Assembly: GCA_036005125.1 (NCBI GenBank)
Contig: DASYQV010000278.1
Span: 1 to 15,219 of the forward strand
Length of the DNA: 15,219 nt
Source: DASYQV01 sp036005125
GTDB lineage: Bacteria > Acidobacteriota > Vicinamibacteria > Vicinamibacterales > UBA2999
Direction: 5' to 3'
Below the pieces are notes generated by a model that worked only from the letters and a program-made list of their open reading frames with translations, was not told where the DNA came from and searched no databases. The position numbers were made by a program, and so were the translations under genes. Position 1 is the stretch's first letter; every line of letters begins with the position of its first letter. Positions 1-7,139 of the stretch are shown piece by piece.

Positions 1-3
1 CAG

Positions 4-27
4 GCCCTGAGCCGCAAGCCCTGAGCC
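4..27. repeat. Short direct repeat at the left edge
   Basis: The 10-mer GCCCTGAGCC occurs at 4-13 and again at 18-27, a 14-base period. A looser relative (GCCCTGAACCTCGAGC) is at about 11546-11561. The stretch from 1 to 176 otherwise holds no gene I can support. The window edge cuts it, so the repeat may continue to the left. Confidence 0.4.
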
Positions 28-163
28 TCGAGCCCCATTTCGTATACTCTTACGCACAGAACCGGCCCCGGTGACACGCCGGGCCGCGGCCTTCCTCAAT
101 CTCGTCTCGTTGGACCACGCGTACCGGCACTCCATGTCATGCCTGCGGCGGGAGCGCTTGGGC

Positions 164-171
164 GGAAGGAG
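164..171 (+). promoter_or_regulatory. Ribosome binding site of the 931-residue gene
   Basis: GGAAGGAG lies five bases before the ATG at 177. It is the only strong Shine-Dalgarno match in this region and fixes the start. It favours this reading frame over the overlapping frame that opens at 71. Confidence 0.7.
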
Positions 172-176
172 CCCCT

Positions 177-2972
177 ATGCTGCTCGAACTGCAGTTGAGT
201 GCGCCCGCCTTCGGCAGGCTGATTCGGGAGTTTGCGAAACAGCAGAACATCTGCGATACGACCATGAACTTCCTGGGCCACCCGGGGAAAATGCTGGATC
301 ACGTCGAGCTGCTTCCAGAGACGTTCCTGCAGAACACGGTAGGTGGTCCGGTCCTAGTGACCGTCCACGTTGCCGGTGGAACGGTGCCTTTGTCAGTCCA
401 GACCTTCGAGGTCTTCCAGCCGATGAAGGTACTGACGACGACGCTGGGCGCGCTGGAAAAGGGCCAGCCGCCGGTGGACGAGTTTCCGATGCACCCTTCG
501 GTGGGATTCAGGTTCTCTATCCAGTTGCCCTCCACGCCGAAGGGTGCCCCTCAGCTGTGTGTGCAGCTTCTGCCGCCACCGCTCGTTCCGGCGAGCGGAG
601 GGCTGCCGGCGATCCCCTGCGTCTCGATCGATCTGAGCGCCTTCGAGCGCATCCTCGGCGCCGGCTTCGAAGTGTCGAACGCAGGCATTGCCATGGACAG
701 CGATGCGAACCTTGTGAGCTTCCGCTTCGAGATCGGACCTCCAACCGCCAATTCCCTTCCGTCATGGCAAGCGTTCTACAACGGTCAAATTCCGAATCGC
801 CTTGGAGGACAGGAGTGGGCGTGTTTCATCGACGGCGCGTTGATGGTGCCGGTCGTCGTCACGCCGCTAGCCGATACGCTCGCAAAGGGCGGCGGCGATT
901 TCGCCCTCGATTCCGGTCCCAGTGGCTCGTGGTCCGGCGGCGCAGTGGTCGTGAAGTTCAGCGGCAGGAAGATCGATGCGTGCACGTGCGCGTGGGGCAA
1001 GATCAGCATCCACGTCGATGTAACGGTCACCGCGAGCTTTTCCGTGCCTTCCGGCAAGACCAACCTTCTGGTCGTGGATCTCACGACGGACTACGACCCC
1101 TCCGACCTCGACATCATGTGCTGCCTGATCACCGAAGCGGTGGCCGGCAGCGTCATCGGCGGCGCCGCATTGGCAGGGGCGATCGGTCAGTGGGGGGCTG
1201 TGCTCGGGGCGGTCGCCGGGGTCGTCCATGCCATTGCCGGTCTTGGCGGTGGAGGCAGCGGCGACGACTCTCCGTCGCAGACCGATAAGGTTTCGGACAC
1301 CCACTATCGCATCAAGAAATTCGTGCACCTCAACCTGGCCGGTCTGGGTTCGCTCGTATTGACCGAGGCCGCCGGGTTGCCCGACGGCCTGCTGCTGCGG
1401 GGAAGTGCGAACGTCGTTGAGAGATTTTACCGGCCGCTTGTCTCGATCGACTCTGGCTTCGAGTGGCGCGCCGAGAGCTGCAACTCGGACATTCTCCGCC
1501 CGGAGGCCAGCGTCACGCTCTTCCCCGACACGCCCCCGTGGCCTCCCGTGCCGCTCGCTCTCTGCGGCGTCGAGGTGCTCGATGACCCCGCGAGCCAGAT
1601 CGCGCGCAGAGCAGGGGTGCCGCACCAATACTCGGTCACGACGACCGAGGCAGGTCAGTCTGTTTATGTGAAGGTGGTGGCGCCACCGGTCGCGCCGAAC
1701 TACCCGTGCAAGCTGCTCATAAGGAGCAACCTGGGCGCGCGATGGTTCCAGTTCGCGCCGGCCGAGCAGTTGACCGAGCAGGAGACGAACAGACTGGGCC
1801 TCCAGAAGATTAACGCGTGCACGTTGCTGGTCGACCCGTTCTGGAGGCTCGCTCCGCGCCTGGCCCTCATCCTGAGTCTCCCCGATCCTCCGCCCGATCT
1901 GGAGGTGGGCACCATCTGGCAGACGCTCGCAAAGGGACTCGCGTCTGGCGAGCCGATGACGCTACAGGATCCCGGCGGCGCCGTCGTCGCGACGGCCACG
2001 GCCACGGCTGCTGGGTTCGCCGAGCTGGCGGCCATGCGGCTGCCGGGTCAAAGCACCCAGTTGCAGTTGATGCGGTCGGCCGGTGGGATGCCCGACGACC
2101 ACGCGGCGCACGAAGTGCGAGTCCAGCGCGAGATCGAGCCGTTCGCGGCAGGTGCGGGCCGACTTCTCGTCATCAGGGCAGTTCAGATCGTACGCGAGGC
2201 GATTGTTTCTCTCGGTGTCGGCGCGCATCAACTGCACGCGGGCCGATTCTCCGGAGCTGCGGCAGTCTTCGTCTGGAGCTCGTCGGGGCTGGCTGTTTAC
2301 AATTTGTCTTCCGCCCCGCGGCCCGCTCTGGTCCACCGTCTCCGGGTGGACGGCTTCCGCGGACACGTGGACTGGCAGGGCCGATCCTACGCGTGGGGAC
2401 CGGCTGGTCTCGCTGCGCTCGCGCCGGACTGGAGCGATGCCGATCGAATTTCGATCGTCGCCGAACCGGTACTCGACGTCGAGCGCGCGGGCGATCACCT
2501 TTACGTCCTGACGCCTGACGCGATCTGTGTTCTCGACCGGCGTCTTGACGTCTCGCACAAGGTCGACGCGCAGGGCGCCTTCGATATAGCCGCCGTACCC
2601 GGGCTGCTGGTGTCAGCGACCGATCAGGGTGTGGGTCTCTTTCAGATATCACATGGACGTGTAGAGAGCGCCGGCACATTCGCAATGGAACGGCCTGGAA
2701 GCCTCTGGCTTCCCAGCGCCACGGCCGGTTTCCCAGCCCTGTTCGTCCGCTCGCGGCGCGGCGGCGGCATGATGCTGGACTTCTCCCAGCCGCTCGAGCC
2801 GAGAATGGCCGCCCGCTTCTGTGATGACCCGTGGTTCGTCCAGACCGTCCGCTCGGGTCGGATACTCGTCCAGGCACGGGACGACGGCACGTTGTCTGTC
2901 TTCCGTTTCTGGCGGACGTACAACGACCTCGACCTCATCTCGCGAGAAGCCGTACGTAGGCCGGGTCTTTAG
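177..2972 (+). CDS. Large orphan protein with probable C-terminal beta-propeller
   Basis: 931 residues; I do not recognise a named family. There is no Sec signal peptide: the N-terminus (MLLELQLSAPAFGRLI...) is an amphipathic strand or helix. Residues 1-315 look mostly beta. Residues about 318-361 are a Gly/Ala/Val-rich hydrophobic stretch (AVAGSVIGGAALAGAIG...) that could be a membrane-interacting helical hairpin. It is preceded by clustered cysteines (CTC at about 270, CC at about 312). Residues about 365-640 contain Pro-rich linkers and further beta segments. From about 650 to 920, recurring short blocks (LAVYNLSS, HLYVLTPDAICVLDRR, GLLVSATDQGVGLFQIS, ILVQARDDGTLSVFRF) resemble blades of a beta-propeller. 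The opening pattern and Gly/Ala segment loosely recall TULIP-type lipid-binding proteins, but this is speculation. The last codons (VRRPGL and stop) are read from the palindromic repeat at 2951, so the native C-terminus may have been altered. A start at 177 is supported by a strong ribosome binding site. Confidence 0.75.
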   Translation: MLLELQLSAPAFGRLIREFAKQQNICDTTMNFLGHPGKMLDHVELLPETFLQNTVGGPVLVTVHVAGGTVPLSVQTFEVFQPMKVLTTTLGALEKGQPPVDEFPMHPSVGFRFSIQLPSTPKGAPQLCVQLLPPPLVPASGGLPAIPCVSIDLSAFERILGAGFEVSNAGIAMDSDANLVSFRFEIGPPTANSLPSWQAFYNGQIPNRLGGQEWACFIDGALMVPVVVTPLADTLAKGGGDFALDSGPSGSWSGGAVVVKFSGRKIDACTCAWGKISIHVDVTVTASFSVPSGKTNLLVVDLTTDYDPSDLDIMCCLITEAVAGSVIGGAALAGAIGQWGAVLGAVAGVVHAIAGLGGGGSGDDSPSQTDKVSDTHYRIKKFVHLNLAGLGSLVLTEAAGLPDGLLLRGSANVVERFYRPLVSIDSGFEWRAESCNSDILRPEASVTLFPDTPPWPPVPLALCGVEVLDDPASQIARRAGVPHQYSVTTTEAGQSVYVKVVAPPVAPNYPCKLLIRSNLGARWFQFAPAEQLTEQETNRLGLQKINACTLLVDPFWRLAPRLALILSLPDPPPDLEVGTIWQTLAKGLASGEPMTLQDPGGAVVATATATAAGFAELAAMRLPGQSTQLQLMRSAGGMPDDHAAHEVRVQREIEPFAAGAGRLLVIRAVQIVREAIVSLGVGAHQLHAGRFSGAAAVFVWSSSGLAVYNLSSAPRPALVHRLRVDGFRGHVDWQGRSYAWGPAGLAALAPDWSDADRISIVAEPVLDVERAGDHLYVLTPDAICVLDRRLDVSHKVDAQGAFDIAAVPGLLVSATDQGVGLFQISHGRVESAGTFAMERPGSLWLPSATAGFPALFVRSRRGGGMMLDFSQPLEPRMAARFCDDPWFVQTVRSGRILVQARDDGTLSVFRFWRTYNDLDLISREAVRRPGL

Positions 2973-3021
2973 ACCCGGCGCTGGGTCGCTGGGTCGCATC
3001 TAAAGATGCGGCCTACGTACG
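2951..3021. repeat. Palindromic repeat family 1, full copy A
   Basis: A 10-bp outer inverted repeat CGTACGTAGG (2951-2960) pairs with CCTACGTACG (3012-3021). Inside are two hairpins, CCGGGTCTTTAGACCCGG (2961-2978) and CGCATCTAAAGATGCG (2995-3010). They are separated by the 8-mer CGCTGGGT repeated twice (2979-2994). The right half is an inverted, diverged copy of the left half. The copy lies between two converging genes and could act as a bidirectional transcription barrier. It supplies the stop codon of the 931-residue gene. Confidence 0.88.
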
Positions 3022-3029
3022 TCCGGTCC

Positions 3030-3422
3030 TTACTTGCGCTCCGCAACCACCGCCTGGATCGCCTCGAATGCAGTGCGGGCTGCCGGAACGCCGCAGTACA
3101 CAGCCTGCTGCAGCGCGATCTCTTTCAGGTCGTCTATCGAAAATCCGCCTTCGGACAACGCTGCCGCCGCGTGCAGGCGGAACTCCTCCCAGCGCCCGAG
3201 CGCCACCAGCGTGCCGAGGACGAGCACGCGCCGCGTGCGGAGATCGAGGCCCGGCCGGTTCCATATCTCGCCCCACGCGTAACGAGTGATCAGGTCCTGG
3301 AGATCCGCCGTGAGGTCGCTGGTCTTCGCGATCGCGGCATCGACGTAGGCATTGCCGAGGACTTCTCTTCGCCGGGCGTTGCCCGCGGCGCGACGGGCGT
3401 CGTCGTCCATGTCCGGGCTCAC
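3030..3422 (-). CDS. pcaC: 4-carboxymuconolactone decarboxylase
   Basis: 130 residues, the usual length for PcaC (EC 4.1.1.44). It decarboxylates 4-carboxymuconolactone to 3-oxoadipate enol-lactone in the cytoplasm. The protein is an all-helical AhpD/CMD-fold subunit. Recognisable family segments are EVLGNAYVDAA near the N-terminus, ITRYAWGEIWNRPGLDLRTR at about 45-64, ALGRWEEFRLHAAAAL at about 74-89, and the C-terminal EIALQQAVYCGVPAARTAFEA. The chosen start is a GTG whose bases overlap the TGA of pcaD (GTGA), which implies translational coupling. An in-frame ATG four codons in (3408-3410) is an alternative. It is the last gene of the pca block, and repeat copy A lies immediately downstream. 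In many actinobacteria pcaC and pcaD are fused; here they are separate but overlap. Confidence 0.95.
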   Translation of the reverse strand: MSPDMDDDARRAAGNARRREVLGNAYVDAAIAKTSDLTADLQDLITRYAWGEIWNRPGLDLRTRRVLVLGTLVALGRWEEFRLHAAAALSEGGFSIDDLKEIALQQAVYCGVPAARTAFEAIQAVVAERK

Positions 3423-4198
3423 GTTGCGAGAAAATCGAGGACCGCGCCGGTGAAAGCCTCGGCCTGCTCCACGTTCGAGAGATGAGCCGCCTGGAGCTCG
3501 ACGCGGCGAGCCCCGGGAATCTGCTCAGAGAGGAATACGCCGTCGCTCGGAGGCGTGGCGGGATCCGCGGCGCCGGTGATCACGAGCGTGGGCGCGGCGA
3601 TCGTCCGCACGTCTGCGCGAAGATCGGTGTCGCGAATGGCGGCGCTGCATCCGGCATACCCGTCCGGAGGACATGCCGCCACCATCGCGGTAAAAGTCGC
3701 CACGATCTCGGGTGCGCGCTGACGAAAGCCCTCCGTGAACCAGCGCGACGGGGTCGCCTCCGCGATTGGTGTCATCCCGTTCGCGCGGACGGCCGCGATC
3801 CGCTGCTGCCACATCTCGAACGTCCCGACGCGGGCGCCCGTGTTCGCGAGGACGAGCCGGTCCACGCGATCGGGCGCATGCACCCCCAGCCACATCGCGA
3901 TGATGCCTCCGAGCGAGATGCCGCAGACGTGCGCGCGCCTCGCGCCGGCGGCATCGAGGACCGCGAGCGCGTCGCGCCCGAGCTGCTCCATCGTGTAATC
4001 GCCGGAGGGCACGCTCGAGTGGCCGTGTCCGCGCGTGTCGTAGCGCACCACGCGGAACGCCTTCGCGAATGGACCCGCCTGGCGATCCCAGAGCGAGGAC
4101 GTGGTGCCAATCGAGTTCGACAACATCAGTGCGGGCGCGTCAGGCGGTCCCTCAACGGTGAAGAACAGCCTGCAACCGTCGGCATCGATCTCAGCCAT
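3419..4198 (-). CDS. pcaD: 3-oxoadipate enol-lactonase (alpha/beta hydrolase)
   Basis: 259 residues from the ATG at 4198. PcaD (EC 3.1.1.24) hydrolyses 3-oxoadipate enol-lactone to 3-oxoadipate. It is a cytoplasmic alpha/beta-hydrolase. The nucleophile elbow CGISLGG places Ser95. The acid is Asp212 (TGAADPATPPS) and the base His239 (QAAHLSNVEQ), the usual order and spacing. DTRGHGHS at about 54-61 is also typical. The frame stays open upstream to 4333, but that extension (MSGPREAGPR...) is translated repeat DNA and is absent from the family, so I start at MAEIDADG. No strong ribosome binding site precedes it. The end overlaps pcaC by four bases. A 186-base spacer with strong hairpins separates it from pcaB, so expression of pcaDC may be partly uncoupled from pcaHGB. 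Confidence 0.95.
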   Translation of the reverse strand: MAEIDADGCRLFFTVEGPPDAPALMLSNSIGTTSSLWDRQAGPFAKAFRVVRYDTRGHGHSSVPSGDYTMEQLGRDALAVLDAAGARRAHVCGISLGGIIAMWLGVHAPDRVDRLVLANTGARVGTFEMWQQRIAAVRANGMTPIAEATPSRWFTEGFRQRAPEIVATFTAMVAACPPDGYAGCSAAIRDTDLRADVRTIAAPTLVITGAADPATPPSDGVFLSEQIPGARRVELQAAHLSNVEQAEAFTGAVLDFLAT

Positions 4199-4269
4199 GG
4201 CAGCAAAGCTCGTCTCACAAACGCATGCAAATCGTGTCGCGGACAGCCTCCCGTTTGCTGCCACGCAGT

Positions 4270-4344
4270 ATCTCTTGGCCCCGCTTCGCGGGGCCCCGAC
4301 ATCTCTTGGCCCCGCTTCGCGGGGCCCCGACATCTCCTAAGGCC
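4270..4344. repeat. Palindromic repeat family 2: two tandem 31-bp units plus a partial unit
   Basis: Identical 31-bp units run 4270-4300 and 4301-4331. A partial unit, ATCTCCTAAGGCC, follows at 4332-4344. Each full unit contains the perfect 8-bp-stem hairpin GGCCCCGCTTCGCGGGGCC (4277-4295 and 4308-4326) with a 3-base loop. A third unit head (ATCTCTTGGCC) is at 4374-4384. The array lies wholly between pcaB and pcaD. Its perfect identity suggests recent duplication. Confidence 0.88.
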
Positions 4345-4403
4345 AGGCGAAAGAACCTGCTTCATTCGTCACGATCTCTTGGCCTTAGGAGATGTCGGGT
4401 CCC
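4322..4403. repeat. 23-bp inverted repeat at the end of pcaB
   Basis: Bases 4322-4344 and the reverse complement of 4381-4403 match at 22 of 23 positions, with a 36-base loop between. The shared core is CCGACATCTCCTAAGGCC. The right arm encodes the final PcaB residues GPDIS and its TAA stop. In the pcaB transcript this would form a long stem right at the stop codon. The arm next to it carries the two hairpins of the tandem array. It could act as an attenuator, terminator or RNA-stability element. Confidence 0.8.
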
Positions 4404-5749
4404 TCCGCACGCTCCCATGTGGTGAGGATGCGATCGACGAACGCGTCCGCTACGCCAAGATATGCATCGGGCGAGAGGCATCGTTCGATTGCATCGGGCG
4501 TCATCACGCGCGTCACGGATGCATCTTCCGCGAGCACCTCCGCGAGCGGCCGCTCTTCGGCTAGTGCCCGCCGGCTCGCGGCCTCGACCAGGGTATGGGC
4601 CTGGTGTTTGCCGAGGTCCCGGCCGAGCGCCATCGCGACAGCTTCGGCCTGCGCCAGGCCGCGCGTGAGCTCCATGTTCGTGCGCATGCGCGCCGTGTCA
4701 ATCACCACGTCTTCCAGCGCGTCGGCGACCGATCGCGTGGCGCCGGCAGTCAGCAGCACGATGTCCGGCAGCACGTCCCACTCCGCATGCCATCCGCCCA
4801 GCCCCCGTTCGTGCTCCTGCGGCATGGCGGCGAGCATGCTCGCGACGAGCGCGGGCATGCGGACCGCCGCCGCTAGCGCCACCACACACGACACGGGATT
4901 GCGCTTGTGCGGCATCGTCGAGGAGCCGCCGGCAGTTTCCCGGGGATGCGCCTCGGCGACCTCGGTCTGCGCCAGGAGTGACAGATCTCTGGCGATCTTG
5001 CCGAGCGTGCCGGTGGCGACGCCAAGCGCGCATGCGAGCTGCGCGAGGCGGTCGCGATGGCTGTGCCACGGTGCGGGCGGCAACTGAAGGTTCAGGCGCT
5101 CCGCCAGCGCCGAGCCTACATCTATCGCCTTCGGACCCAACGCGGCAAGCGTTCCCGACGCGCCGCCGAACTGCAGCACGAACGATGACGAGAACGCGCT
5201 GCCGACGCCGCGCCGCACCCGCTCCAGCGCATCGAGCCATCCGGCGGCTTTGAGTCCGAACGTCGTTGGCGTGGCGTGTTGAAGCCACGTGCGGCCGGCC
5301 ATGGGCGTGGTTCGGTACCGCCGCGCGTGGGCCGCCGCCGCGCGGGCCGCTCGCTCGAACTGACGAAGCAGCGGCGTCGACGCGGAACGCATCTGCAGAA
5401 CGAGAGCGGTGTCGACGATGTCCTGGCTGGTGGCGCCCCAATGCACGTAGCGCGCGGCGTCGGCGTCGATGGCGGCGACACGCCGCGTCAGATCGGCAAC
5501 GAGCGGAATGACGACGCTGCCCGTGCGCGCGGCGTCGGTGGCCAACGCGGCGAGATCGTAGAACTGCGCGCGGGCGGCCTGTCGGATCGGATCCACCGAG
5601 CCGGCCGGCACCACGTCGACGCGCGCCAGGGCATCCGCCAGCGCCACCTCGACGTCCAGCATCGCCTGAACCCGCGCCTGGTCGCTCAGACATGCGGCGA
5701 CGTCGCGTTCACCAAACAGCGGTTCGTACAGACCGCCAGGCGCCGCCAT
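4385..5749 (-). CDS. pcaB: 3-carboxy-cis,cis-muconate cycloisomerase
   Basis: 454 residues from the ATG at 5749; a GTG one codon upstream (5752) is equally open. PcaB (EC 5.5.1.2) lactonises 3-carboxy-cis,cis-muconate, the product of PcaGH, to 4-carboxymuconolactone. It belongs to the fumarase/aspartase/argininosuccinate lyase superfamily. The superfamily signature GGSSTMPHKRNP is at about 274-285, HWGATSQDIVDT at about 103-114, and MAGRTWLQHATPTTFG at about 150-165. The C-terminal domain ends with the normal LGVADAFVDRIL, followed by TTWERAEGPDIS. The last five residues and the stop come from the family 2 inverted repeat. Its start is nine bases after the pcaG stop, so it is cotranscribed with pcaHG. 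Length and signatures agree with a functional enzyme. Confidence 0.95.
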   Translation of the reverse strand: MAAPGGLYEPLFGERDVAACLSDQARVQAMLDVEVALADALARVDVVPAGSVDPIRQAARAQFYDLAALATDAARTGSVVIPLVADLTRRVAAIDADAARYVHWGATSQDIVDTALVLQMRSASTPLLRQFERAARAAAAHARRYRTTPMAGRTWLQHATPTTFGLKAAGWLDALERVRRGVGSAFSSSFVLQFGGASGTLAALGPKAIDVGSALAERLNLQLPPAPWHSHRDRLAQLACALGVATGTLGKIARDLSLLAQTEVAEAHPRETAGGSSTMPHKRNPVSCVVALAAAVRMPALVASMLAAMPQEHERGLGGWHAEWDVLPDIVLLTAGATRSVADALEDVVIDTARMRTNMELTRGLAQAEAVAMALGRDLGKHQAHTLVEAASRRALAEERPLAEVLAEDASVTRVMTPDAIERCLSPDAYLGVADAFVDRILTTWERAEGPDIS

Positions 5750-5758
5750 CACCGTGCA

Positions 5759-6322
5759 CTACACATCGAAGAACACCGTCTCGCCCTCGCCCTGCAGCCT
5801 GATGTCGATGTGATACTGGCCGTTGCCCTGATGGCGAGCCAGGAGTGTTGGCCGGCGTTCGACCGGGACGAGCGCGAGGATCGGGTCCTGTTCGTTTGCG
5901 GGCTCGTCGTCAAAGTAGATTCGCGTGACCAGCCGCGTGAGGATTCCACGGGCGAGGATGGACACGAGCACGTGGGGCGCCTGCATCCGGCCGGAGAGAT
6001 CCGGCACGGGTCCCGGTTTGATCGTGGCGAATGAAAAGCATCCCGCCTCGTCGGTTGGCGTACGACCGAACCCGTCAAAGGCCGCATCGAGCGGCCGATC
6101 CCGCCCGTCTCCGGGATGGTTGTATCGGCCCACCGCATCAGCCTGCCAGATCTCGATGAGCGCCTCGGAAACGGGCGTGCCCGCGCCGTCGCGGACGGTT
6201 CCCTCGATAACGATCTGCTGCCCGACCGTCCCTTCCGCGGTCAGTGTCTCTCCGCCCTTGAACAGCAGCGCGTGATGAAAGAACGGGCCAATCGTCTGAA
6301 ACGGCGTGAGCCTCGTCGACAC
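5759..6322 (-). CDS. pcaG: Protocatechuate 3,4-dioxygenase alpha subunit
   Basis: 187 residues. It forms the non-iron alpha subunit of the PcaGH intradiol ring-cleaving dioxygenase (EC 1.13.11.3). Family features are the N-terminal TPFQTIGPFFHHAL, the beta-sandwich segment IVIEGTVRDGAGTPVSEALIEIWQADAVGRYNHP, FGRTPTDEAGCFSFATIKPG, and the C-terminal QYHIDIRLQGEGETVFFDV. The tyrosine and histidine iron ligands of the beta subunit are not conserved here: APHVLVSI replaces the His-X-His segment, as expected for PcaG. The start is a GTG at 6322 preceded by GAGAG, three bases after the pcaH stop, so the two subunits are probably translated together. It overlaps no neighbour and leads directly into pcaB. 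Confidence 0.95.
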   Translation of the reverse strand: MSTRLTPFQTIGPFFHHALLFKGGETLTAEGTVGQQIVIEGTVRDGAGTPVSEALIEIWQADAVGRYNHPGDGRDRPLDAAFDGFGRTPTDEAGCFSFATIKPGPVPDLSGRMQAPHVLVSILARGILTRLVTRIYFDDEPANEQDPILALVPVERRPTLLARHQGNGQYHIDIRLQGEGETVFFDV

Positions 6323-6325
6323 GGT

Positions 6326-7033
6326 TCATCTCTCGATGGGCGTGGCGTCGCTCCCGCGGAGCACGATGTCGAACCTGTAGCCGAGCGCCCATCCCTGCTC
6401 GGTCAGGTCGAGATCGAAGCTCGATAGCAGCCGCTGTCGCGCCCGCGAATCGGGAACGGAATTGAAGACTGGATCGAGCGGCAGCAGCGGATCGCCGGGA
6501 AAGTACATCTGCGTGATCAGGCGCGTGGTGAAGTTCTGCCCGAAGAGCGAGAAGTGCACGTGCGCCGGCCGCCACGCGTTCGGGTGATTGTGCCAGGGAT
6601 ACGCGCCCGGCTTGACCGTGATGAACCGATAGCGGCCCTCGTCATCGGTTACCGTGCGGCCGGCTCCGGTGAAATTCGGATCGATGGGAGCCGGATGCGT
6701 GTCGATCCGGTGCCGGTAGCGACCGGCGGCGTTCGTCTGCCAGATCTCCACGAGCGTGTGGGGGACCGGTCGGCCGTCCTCGTCGAGGACGCGGCCCGCA
6801 ATCACAATCCGCTCGCCAAGCGGCTCGCCCGCATGCTGGCGGGTCAGGTCGTGATCGACGGGCCCGATCTTTCCGTAGCCATAGACGGGTCCCGTGAGCT
6901 CGGACAGCGTGTGAGGAATGATGACGAGCGGCTGCTTCGGATGGCGCAGCTCCGTGGAGCGATACGCAGGCGTGTCGTTCGGCGGATGCACGCCTTCCGG
7001 CGGACGACGAGAGGCCTTCAGTGTGATCGCCAC
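6326..7033 (-). CDS. pcaH: Protocatechuate 3,4-dioxygenase beta subunit
   Basis: 235 residues from the GTG at 7033. This is the catalytic Fe(III) subunit, which opens protocatechuate to 3-carboxy-cis,cis-muconate. All ligands are present: Tyr106 (AAGRYRHR), Tyr145 (GAYPWHNH), His158 and His160 (RPAHVHFS). Arg155 precedes the histidines. Each number is two below the Pseudomonas putida residue (108, 147, 160, 162), which supports this start. The family segments AYRSTELRHPKQPLV and LSELTGPVYG are near the N-terminus. The frame stays open to another GTG at 7096, but those extra 21 codons begin in the palindromic repeat and fit no family member. No good ribosome binding site precedes 7033. A weak CAATAT box (7040-7045, minus strand) just upstream would give a nearly leaderless message. 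This is the first gene of pcaHGBDC. Confidence 0.95.
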   Translation of the reverse strand: MAITLKASRRPPEGVHPPNDTPAYRSTELRHPKQPLVIIPHTLSELTGPVYGYGKIGPVDHDLTRQHAGEPLGERIVIAGRVLDEDGRPVPHTLVEIWQTNAAGRYRHRIDTHPAPIDPNFTGAGRTVTDDEGRYRFITVKPGAYPWHNHPNAWRPAHVHFSLFGQNFTTRLITQMYFPGDPLLPLDPVFNSVPDSRARQRLLSSFDLDLTEQGWALGYRFDIVLRGSDATPIER

Positions 7034-7078
7034 CCGGCGATATTGGATCAGAAGCGGGGAAAAACCAATACGTGGACG

Positions 7079-7125
7079 GTACGTAGGCCGGATCACGCAC
7101 GTAGGCCGGATCTTTAGATCCGGCC
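7079..7125. repeat. Palindromic repeat family 1, partial copy B
   Basis: ACGTAGGCCGGATC occurs twice (7081-7094 and 7099-7112), an 18-base period. The second leads into the perfect hairpin CCGGATCTTTAGATCCGG (7106-7123). The inverted right half seen in copies A and C is missing. The order (unit, then a GCCCG...CGGGC hairpin at 7140) otherwise matches copy C, so this looks like a truncated and locally duplicated copy. It lies upstream of pcaH and downstream of the mosaic gene. Confidence 0.8.
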
Positions 7126-7139
7126 CATCGTTTCGCCGC

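Noticed and set aside
43..48. TATACT as a -10 box for the orphan gene
   Set aside because: No acceptable -35 lies 16-19 bases upstream, and the distance to the start is more than 120 bases. It is too weak to list.
867..1628. 253-codon minus-strand open frame opposite the 931-residue gene
   Set aside because: Composition is His/Arg/Gly-rich with no motif. The plus frame has a strong ribosome binding site and protein-like hydrophobic patterning.
2951..3021. tRNA or other cloverleaf RNA gene
   Set aside because: The shape is branched, but there are no tRNA consensus elements, the ends are perfectly symmetrical, and the same element recurs elsewhere in the window.
4199..4333. N-terminal extension of PcaD by 45 codons
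   Set aside because: It is translated from the tandem repeat (MSGPREAGPRD...) and absent from the family. The 259-residue product is the expected size.
4270..4344. CRISPR array
   Set aside because: Units are directly adjacent with no spacers, each is palindromic, and no cas genes are present.
3482..4564. 360-codon plus-strand frame opposite pcaD
   Set aside because: It crosses pcaD, the repeat array and part of pcaB and is interpretable only as an antisense shadow.
4698..5693. 331-codon minus-strand frame within pcaB in another frame
   Set aside because: It is Arg/Gly/His-rich, the usual frame-shifted reading of GC-rich DNA. The pcaB frame has the superfamily signature.
7034..7096. N-terminal extension of PcaH by 21 codons
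   Set aside because: The first codons are repeat DNA. The shorter product gives iron-ligand numbers within two of those in the reference enzyme.
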